Assembly (NCBI GenBank): GCA_947652115.1
Contig: OX393569.1
Span: 3,543,080-3,607,079 of the forward strand
From: Blastomussa wellsi
Taxonomy: Eukaryota > Cnidaria > Anthozoa > Scleractinia > Plerogyridae
DNA length: 64,000 nucleotides
Direction: 5' to 3'
A program made the translations under genes and the position numbers. The notes under the pieces were generated by a model, which was given only the letters and a program-made list of their open reading frames with translations, was not told the DNA's origin and searched no databases. This document shows, piece after piece, positions 56,677 through 64,000 of the stretch (position 1 is the first letter of the stretch; every line of letters begins with the position of its first letter).

Positions 56677-58768
56677 ATGGCTGAAGTGAAGAAGGAAATC
56701 TTGAAAGCTGGGAGCGGTCGTCGTCCAAACAAGGGTGATACAATAACAGTCCACTGTACTGGATCGTTGAATACAAATCCACCGAAAAAGTTTTGGAGGT
56801 AAGTATTTTCCTGTTACTCAGAAAATGAGTCTCAATTTCACCTTTAGCACGTGCCTTTGTGTCCTTTATTCATTTTCATGGTACACGTTTATAGGGGGAT
56901 TTTCTTTAATACTCCAATCTATTAATATTAAAAATTTCTATAGAGCGACTTTTCATACCATGAAAGAGAGCAGTTACTAAGCGATTGCTCAAGATAGAAT
57001 TTGGAGGCAAGCAATTTTGGAACTTTTTTTTAGTACTCAATGCAGAGTGTTATTTGAGAGAACCAAGCTTGCTCGTCAGGACAGCACTGCAAGAGTGTAG
57101 GCCCTCGGTCTTTTCTGTACGGACCTGGCTGCTCTCGGCCCCTTCTGTCTAGACCTCAGGTCAATATTGTCCCGGTACAGCCCCAGGGCCTGGTTAATAA
57201 GATGTAGGAGTGGCATCATAGGCATACCAGCACCTTCAGACTTTGGGGGACTGTAACCTCCCTGCCCGAAAAAAAATTAGACACGATTTCCGAATGTGTT
57301 ATCATTGAACTGGTATGCAATTGTCCCAAAATTGCAACAGCTGTTGTCTGAGCCTTTTGACCGAAAAATGTATTCCATTTTATGATAGTCCATTTGGTTA
57401 GTCCATAGTCCATGGACTGGGGGTCATTGTTATGTCTACAACCCTGCGAGACCCATGAAATTTGACTAAAATTTTGCAAGATCCTTATTTTTTTCAGAGA
57501 CTATTCACCACGCCTAGATGTATAAGCTTATATTTTGCATGTTCTCCTAAACATGTCTGGTCAGTGTTTTTGGCACTATAGTGGAATAACAATAAAATGA
57601 AGTAATCTTTAAATACAGTACAAAGGATCCTGGTCAGAAGCCATTTTCATTCCAAGTTGGATTAAACAAAGTGATTACAGGTTAGTATCTGCGTAGATGT
57701 AACCTGGTGAGTTAGAAAACACCCAGAGCAGCAGGAAGTTTGTTCCTCCAGGCATACGTTGTAATTGAAGAAATGTCTCTCTTTCTTGCAAGGTGCAATT
57801 TGGTTGGGCATCACATGCACATTATTTCGAACACTTTTTTGACACTTTCTGTGCATTACAAGCAACACATACATGTCGTACCCATTGCTCAAGGGTTTGC
57901 AATGCAATTTAGAACGCTTTCAGACACAGTCAACCATTTGCATGCTTTCCTACATGAGAGAGTCTTTTACAACAGAGCAAAATGACGGATTGGAGCAATA
58001 TGACTTCTTTCAAACTAATTTTATGGAAGGACACAATGTCTGAGAAAATGACCATTATCTGTCATCATTACAGAGCAAAGTAGCTGCCATATGGCAGCAG
58101 TAGATGAAATGTTGGCAACCGCATCATGGCTGCAGTTGCAATTTTGTCAGAAATTGGTGCTGGTAACAGGTGTCAGTAAATCCAAAATGTAGAAACCTTG
58201 TGAAAGAAATGGACAATACATTACTACTAATTCCATTGTTTTGACTGTTCCCCACTATTTCTACACTTTTAACCCTTTTATGGAATATACAGTGCATGTT
58301 CACAGTATACATTCAATACTCTAGTGACGTCAGCTGTGGTTATTACACTACGGATGTCCCAGATTTGGGTTAAAAGACGGGTTCTTCTAATATATTTTCT
58401 AATTCAAATTTTTGTTTATTTATGGTACATATCATATACATTGTTTGTGGGTGGGCAAGGGGGAAAGCTGTTAGCTACACAAGAGTAGTGAGCAAGAAGC
58501 AGAGGCCCCCAAAGTAACAATAAAAAGGCTGGTAAATCTAAAAGTAATGAGGGTCATTGGTTATGGAATGTTACAATTGTGTATTGAATACCTTTTCTTT
58601 GCATTAATGAACATTGTGTCATTTAAATGGTTAGGCTGGGATGAAGGTTGCCTGACGATGAGTGAAGGGGAAATAGCCAGACTCGCCATCCCTTCTGAAA
58701 AAGGTTATGGAAGAAATGGTTTTCCTGCCTGGGGATATCCTTTCAAATTACCAGTCACATTAATGTAG
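56677..58768 (+). CDS. FKBP12-type peptidyl-prolyl cis-trans isomerase (3 exons)
   Basis: Exons 56677-56798, 57619-57680 and 58635-58768 join to 105 codons. It starts MAEVKKEILKAGSGRRPNKG, then DTITVHCTGSL, PPKKFWSTKDPGQKPFSF, VGLNKVITGWDEGCLTMSEG, ARLAIPSEKGYGRNGFPAWG. Active-pocket Phe, Val-Ile, Trp (GWDEG) and Tyr (GYG) are present. FWSTKD replaces the animal FKBP12 FDSS, and FPAWG is as in plant FKBP12. The enzyme isomerises Xaa-Pro bonds in the cytosol. The end reads YPFKLPVTLM and a stop, so the last beta strand (FEIEVL-type) is missing. A donor-like GTAGGT overlaps the stop (after AAT at 58764), so a further exon may exist that I could not find. Confidence 0.82.
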
Positions 58769-60860
58769 GTTAAAGCAAGCAAGGTACAGTTGAGTGACAT
58801 GCACATTATGTATTATCATCATCATGTGACCTGTACAGCCCCACTCGCTTTTTTCTTAAAAAACTGTATGATAAAAGTCCCATATGAGGGCTGTACACCT
58901 TCGTCTAGCAGAAGAAGCCGTACAGCCCTGCAGGACTTGTCAAGCGTACAGCCCCACGACTGCCTTGTGATGCAATCTGAGCAGAGGAACTAACAAATTC
59001 AAGAACTAAGCAGCAACAGCAGATGCCTAGATACCCCAGTGGTAAAGAAAACAAGTTGAAGCCAAAGAGAAACAATAGTCCCTATAAGATCCCTTCCCAA
59101 GTCATGCCACATCTTCAACCAGATTGATAGCTGACATTGTTGTCTTGGCATCCAAAATCCTTGCTAAAATTAATTAATCCTCTTGTTCAAACCAAGTATG
59201 AATTTCGTCCCTGTCAAAGAACCGTCAGTAAGTGTTGTTCAATTCATCTTTCACCGAGACGAGCATAGTTATCAGAAGCATTGTAGTTGTCCTTGAAACA
59301 TTTTCTCTGCAAAGTTCTGCTAACTGCAATGATTTACGAAGGCATGTGGATTGAAGTTTCCTTGAAATTAAGCAGAAAAACACAAAGATTTAGCCTTAGT
59401 TTTCACAGAAGTTTGAATATTTTGCACACACTCTGAAGCTCACATGCACTTCCACTGGCTTTCCCGCAAATTGGCTTTTCAAAATGTGTGCGAAACGGAC
59501 TGCCATGATTGCACGAGAAAATAAACAAAAAATAAAAAATAAATAGGTTAGGGAAGGGGGGTCTGGACCCTCCCCCTACCCACGCAGTCAATAAATAGAG
59601 AGTAGAGAAACTGGTAATAGCTCTTGTGTGGTGCCAACATGTTTGGGGACCAATAACTTTTAAGTAGTTCTGACCATATTTGGAAGTCAAGTTTAAAATA
59701 AGTTAAATTTAAATTGACATTGAATTTGTGTTTTTTGGGAGGCTCTTCTAGCAAGGGGTATTTCACAAGTAATACTTTTTTCCCAGGTTACTGATAAAAC
59801 TTGGCATAAGAGCGGAAATTGGTTTTCTTAGATTAAGAACACTGCGAGGTTATTAAGCTAGGTTCAGTTGGCGTGAAGTGGCTAGGTGAAGGTAGGGGTT
59901 TGGACTATCTTTCCACAAGTTTTGTAAATTGTTTATCCAAGGCCTTTTCCAGTTGAACAAACTAGAAATATATACATGATTGTCCATGTTAAGGTAAGAT
60001 ATTTGAAAACAAAATCAATATCTGGACCCCTTAGTTGAAAACTAGTTGTTTAACTGTCAAAATAAAAAGATTGCTTTTCTATTGTTTTACATAACTGTTT
60101 ATCCTCCTTAACTGTTCACACAATTCCTGAGAATGCTGATCTCCTGTTCGAAATAGAGATTCTGACCATCGAGTAAACAGACAAGTAGACTTCTGTCCTG
60201 AGATCAGACCATTAGTTTCAATGTACTACAACTTTTTGTAAAAAAAAAGTAAAATTAATGTAGCTAGCATGGGAGTGTGAGGTCAAGACACTGCAAGCAT
60301 TGTAATACTAAGAACACTTAGAATTAATGTTTCAAATAAAACAATGTTTCAAATAAATTGAGTGATGTTTAGAGACGGCAACATAAAACACCTTCCTGGG
60401 GGGTGGAGGGTATGCTGATCTGGGCTGGACAGTAAAAACCCACATAAAAGAACAAGTGGATTACAGTCTTCCCCGTAAACCCGGTTCCAGTTTCTTTGAG
60501 TGCAACCCTAAAAGAGACCTTGACCACTAACAATAGTGGCATTTCGTCCTGAACACCCTAGGTAGGACCAAAATCTGTGATTTACACCCGAAGCGAAACA
60601 AGGACTCCCGTCACTTTTATAGGGGTGAATTCCACCCGGGATAAAGGGGTTGTACTCTGTCTAGTTTATGCCCTCTCCGTCTCTTATCAATTCAACGTTT
60701 CCTTCCTAGAGTAACATACTAAAAATTGTTTCTGCAATTTACACCGTAGTGTATGAACAATCCTTAGTTTCCATTTTGGTCCCTTTACCTGGGTTCAGTG
60801 TTTCTATCCAGTAGACCGTTAGCATACATACCACATGCCAGCAGAAATTGGGCCTATAAC
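58769..60860. other. Intergenic, mostly nothing recognised
   Basis: At 58825-58965 the word GTACAGCCC occurs repeatedly on both strands (foldback-like). The rest is AT-rich without supported exons. The frames on the minus strand at 59403-59766 show no domain. Confidence 0.3.
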
Positions 60861-60879
60861 TGAAAAGTTTGCAGTCAAT

Positions 60880-61411
60880 TAGCCATTTTCTAAGCGAACA
60901 GAGAACTGGGTGCGAATACCTAAAATGCCTTCATGCATTACGACAACCGTCAGTGTTATTTGAAGTGTGACAACAGCCTCAACATTTTCTACGATAAAGT
61001 ACCTGTAGGTTACGCTCTTAGACCTGGTGATTGCGCCGGAAATGATATCTAGGGAATCCATGGATTTGTTTCCCTGCCAGAGTGCGCCAACCGATGTAAC
61101 AACGACGCCAACTGCATCTCGTTCATGTATTAGTGTTACCCGAAGACCAAGACCTGTGCTCAACCCAGCACAAATAATCCCAAGAATGTGTTCTATGACA
61201 AAGTCCCAAGTGGATACGCAATGAAGCCTGGTGATTGCCCTGGAAATGACATCTGCTCCATCCACGGGTTCGTTTCCCTGGCAGAGTGCGCAGTGTGTTT
61301 CCTTTATGTTCTTTGATGGCCGCGAATGCTACCCGAAGACCAAGACCTGCCAAACGACCGATAAAGGGAATTCAAATAATTTCTTATACGACAAGATTGT
61401 CATGATTTAAT
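60880..61411 (+). pseudogene. Decayed PAN/apple-like repeat protein
   Basis: Three tandem partial units are readable without introns. They are FMHYDNRQCYLK...IFYDKVPVGY; ALRPGDCAGNDI-stop-GIHGFVSLPECANRCNND then ANCISFMY-stop-CYPKTKTC; and AMKPGDCPGNDICSIHGFVS, LAECA, a frameshift, CVSFMFFDGRECYPKTKTC, NNFLYDKI. The Cys spacing (C-x3-C-x5-C-x3-F-x-Y, later C) fits PAN/apple extracellular modules. Two in-frame stops and at least two frameshifts show that it is not functional. No start codon or signal peptide is visible. Confidence 0.55.
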
Positions 61412-61781
61412 TCTGAGAAGCAGATATACCTCGAACCACACGTTAGGGTTACGAACTTACTGTGATTGGGGCAATAAATTAAAATAGTAAGGTAACTTTG
61501 CTTGTTGTGGTTTTACTTGCAAGTAGTAAACAGTAAGATAACAATAAAATAACAAGTGATGTTGTAAGATTGTTAGTTAACGTTTAATAAATAATTCAGC
61601 ATTTTAAAAGCCAACAGTAGTCCTTTTGTTTTATTCTCACCACTGTGACTATGCATCTGCGGTTATAAACAATTCGTTTTGAGCTGTCCGATCTTGGACG
61701 ATTGTTTATGCTAAAGTAACCATTTATAGGGATAAAAGATTACAGATTCCTTTCCGCTGCTTTGCCAATCAGACCTTCACC

Positions 61782-61868
61782 TAGCCTGCGTTACAGACGA
61801 AACTAAACCCCGGTATAGTGGACTCTTCCGACTATACCTGGGTTAAGTTTCGTCTGCAACGCAGGCTA
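61782..61868. mobile_element. 87-bp palindromic MITE with 9-bp duplication
   Basis: It starts TAGCCTGCGTTACAGACGAA and ends TTCGTCTGCAACGCAGGCTA, near-perfect inverses with a short loop. ACCTTCACC flanks both sides (61773-61781, 61869-61877). A 9-bp duplication suggests a Mutator-like origin. Confidence 0.75.
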
Positions 61869-62040
61869 ACCTTCACCTTGACCCGCTTGACCGCACGACG
61901 CCTCTTGTTTTCCCGCCGCGAGACACGCGATGAGCTCAAACGTGCACGTGCCAGAGACGATTGATCTTGATCCAAGTCAGAGATTTCGCAAGTAAATTGA
62001 ACAGATTTCTAAGCCAACCAACCAGCCAGGACTGGATGTA

Positions 62041-62090
62041 ATATATCAAACACGAGAGACAGTGTTTCATCACATTTCCGAAGGCGTCAT
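62041..62090 (+). repeat. Dispersed TATCAAACACGAGAGACAGTG repeat fragment
   Basis: A single unit of the family clustered at 1045-1620: ATATATCAAACACGAGAGAC followed by AGTGTTTCATCACATTTCCG. Confidence 0.5.
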
Positions 62091-62931
62091 TTCGCGAGAT
62101 AATTTATCGACCCCTAGAAGAGAAAGAGAGACAAGCTTGTCTCCTTGAACATTTCCTCTGAACGTTTATTGAATTTCTTTTGTAACGCCATTGATCGATG
62201 TCACGCAACAAACATCGGGTGGTCCGCCTATGTTGTCACCTTGACCGGCTCTTTCCTGTCTTTCCAATTTTACCATTCGATTTGTTGGCTCGTAAATACC
62301 ACGGATGTCCTCTTTAATGATTTCTAAATTAAATTCCCCGAGTCGCCGAAGTCATAATTTAATAGCGTTGAAATAAACATTTTCGGAGGCTAGGAGGTAG
62401 GTGGTGCAAGTATAAACACCGAAGTTTAAAATATAAAGGGGTATTTTGAACACTGTAATGTTTGATTTCAGAGATCCGGGCGTAGTTTTACTGTGATAAA
62501 TTGAAGGAAACAGCGCTGATGGATGTTTTTTCATGCTGACCGAAAACTGAAAAAATCCCCGGGAAAAACCATTCGACGAATACTCTTGGTGTCCTTGGTG
62601 CTGTTCGTACGTGCGTGACGTGTGAGCAGCCCAAGTTACTATGGGTAATTGATACGCCTTTCGGCCTGAGTTTCCGACTGCGTTGCAGCGGCAGGTTCGC
62701 AACGGAGAAATATTGTCAGATTTTACGGTTAAAACCATTGATTCCTCCATGTCACAGTGTCAAAACGTTACGTAATTGAAGCATAAGGTGTGAATGAAAG
62801 ACTGTTGTAGCTGTTTGCTAGGAATCAATTATTGATTTCTTTCGGTTTCAAGAAGCTGCAAAGGGAAAGCCCGGAAGAAGACATCTGGCGAACTGTGCGG
62901 CAGGAAAAGACGTCTTGTAAGTTAAGTGAGC

Positions 62932-63059
62932 ATGGTGTTATGGCTCGGATTACTGCTCCCTATCGTTGGGGTGCTTGCGCTTGCGACCTTTCTTGTCTGG
63001 GCCGTTTGTGTGGTGTTGTATTTCGTATGCCCTCATGTCTTGAGTCACTTGATACACAG
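62932..63059 (+). CDS. First exon of an unrecognised gene with an N-terminal membrane anchor (partial)
   Basis: The ATG opens MVLWLGLLLPIVGVLALATF, then LVWAVCVVLYFVCPHVLSHL, IHR, and meets a strong donor (CACAG|GTACGT) in phase 2. About 32 uninterrupted hydrophobic residues make a signal anchor or one long/two short membrane segments. No further exon of it is recognisable before the window ends, so the product is unknown. ER-anchored enzymes (SDR, hydrolase or P450 types) often start this way, but nothing here picks among them. Confidence 0.5.
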
Positions 63060-63530
63060 GTACGTGTATAAAATTCTATCTTTACTATATATTGACCTGA
63101 AAGTTCAGTTAAATTATGTTGTGGCATCGTAATATTTTTCTTGCCTTTTCAGTTATCAATATTATTTTAACTATTTTAATTTTCGCCAGCATTCAACTGC
63201 TTTGAGGTTTACGTTTAATATTGAATTCGCCGGTTTATTCATAAGTTTATGTGTTCTCCTTTCAATGATTTCTTTGGAACTTGCCTAGCTGGTAAACGTA
63301 CACATGTATTGTCTCATTCTTTGGGTTCTGTTACAATTGCGATTATTTGCAGTGTTTTGTTTTATTGTTTTTGATATATATTTAAGTAATGTTATTATGC
63401 AAATTAGTGGCGAACTCCACCCTCGTGCTGAGTCAAGTGGAATCCATGAGACTCTTATCCTGTGAATGTTAGATCTAGAACTTCTAAAAAACCCAGTGAT
63501 TTCTGAAGATTTTCCAAGGCTACAAAGGCG

Positions 63531-63815
63531 CAGTGGCCTAATGGTTAGTGCGCTGGACTCAGGGTTGGATGGCCCGGGTTCAAGCCTCTAGCCGGGGCAC
63601 TGCGTTGTGTTCTTGGGCAAGACACTTTAATCTCACAGTGCCTCTCTTCACCCAGGCGTATAAATGGGTACCGGCGAATTTACTGCTGGGGGGTAACCCT
63701 GCGATGGACTAGTATCCCATCCAGGCGGGAGTAGGAATACACTCTGTCGCTTCATGCTACAGAAACTGGTATAAGCTCTGGCCTGATGGGTCACTAGGCC
63801 CGAATGCAGACTTTC
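63531..63815 (+). repeat. tRNA-derived SINE, best-preserved copy
   Basis: The A box TGGCCTAATGG (63534-63544) and B box GGTTCAAGCC (63577-63586) are 32 bp apart, as in a tRNA. A body follows with GTTCTTGGGCAAGACACTTT, CTTCACCCAGGCGTATAAAT, GGACTAGTATCCCATCCAGG and GCCTGATGGGTCACTAGGCC. The other seven copies in the window are diverged or truncated versions. It lacks a tRNA acceptor stem, so it is not a functional tRNA gene. Confidence 0.8.
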
Positions 63816-64000
63816 CTTACAAAGACTTTGCAAGATGGCGATCGAGACCATCTCAGTGAGACCAATATCCAGAGATCAGACTTTCAGAACATTGTTCGCT
63901 TCTCATAGGCAAACTAAAGATATTATGAAACGTTTGGAACTGCTCAAAAAACGAGACTGCAAGACCCATGAAATTTGGCAAGAATTATTTTGCAAGACCT

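Noticed and set aside
62352..62750. 132-codon minus-strand frame (MEESMVLTVKSDNIS...)
   Set aside because: No domain or membrane pattern was recognised, and it overlaps the likely 5' region of the plus-strand anchor gene. Insufficient support.
63531..63605. tRNA gene
   Set aside because: A and B boxes are present but acceptor-stem pairing and anticodon arm are not convincing, and diverged multicopy versions with a common 3' body exist. It is a SINE head.

Overview
The window is nuclear DNA of an early-branching animal, most likely an anthozoan cnidarian and probably a stony coral. It is AT-rich, with many small exons bounded by GT-AG introns (one GC-AG) and intron lengths from about 0.1 to 4.3 kb. 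It has animal-type mitochondrial and germline genes, a penta-domain ligand-gated channel, and dense foldback/MITE, piggyBac-, Crypton-, Penelope-like and tRNA-SINE debris. The species assignment is inference; no marker names it directly.

Left half (about 4.96-31.26 kb, minus strand): one giant gene in eight coding exons, all seven introns in phase 1. It encodes about 4,501 residues with 20 extended-Tudor repeats, spaced about 180-220 residues apart, followed by a Glu-rich tail. Five consecutive repeats (T6-T10) form a tandem array and replace the usual DYGN by DYGD. Tudor arrays of this kind normally scaffold Piwi/piRNA (nuage) complexes by binding methylarginine. The last exon (4962-5140) is short and was recovered by splice phase.

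A compact 321-bp head-to-head gap (31261-31581) separates it from a complete 20-exon gene for the mitochondrial trifunctional enzyme beta subunit (HADHB; 475 residues, 31582-44198, plus strand).

Right half: a minus-strand eight-exon gene (53225 to 45727, all introns phase 0) encodes a pentameric ligand-gated ion channel of about 427 residues. It lacks the Cys-loop cysteine and has a very short M3-M4 loop, like prokaryotic channels. Next come an unrecognised 125-codon ORF (54689-55066), a three-exon FKBP12-type prolyl isomerase of the plant-like FWSTKD type (56677-58768), a decayed PAN/apple-like repeat pseudogene (60.9-61.4 kb), and the first exon of a gene with an N-terminal membrane anchor that leaves the window.

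The most unusual mobile-DNA observation concerns a short foldback family with full or near-full copies at 5.6, 33.4, 40.2 and 56.0 kb. Each of these four is flanked by a perfect direct repeat of exactly 13 bp. The Penelope-like 3'-end dimer at 3.08-3.85 kb also has a perfect 13-bp flanking repeat. Both families carry hammerhead-ribozyme-like cores. This suggests a retrozyme-like, Penelope-mobilised non-autonomous family.
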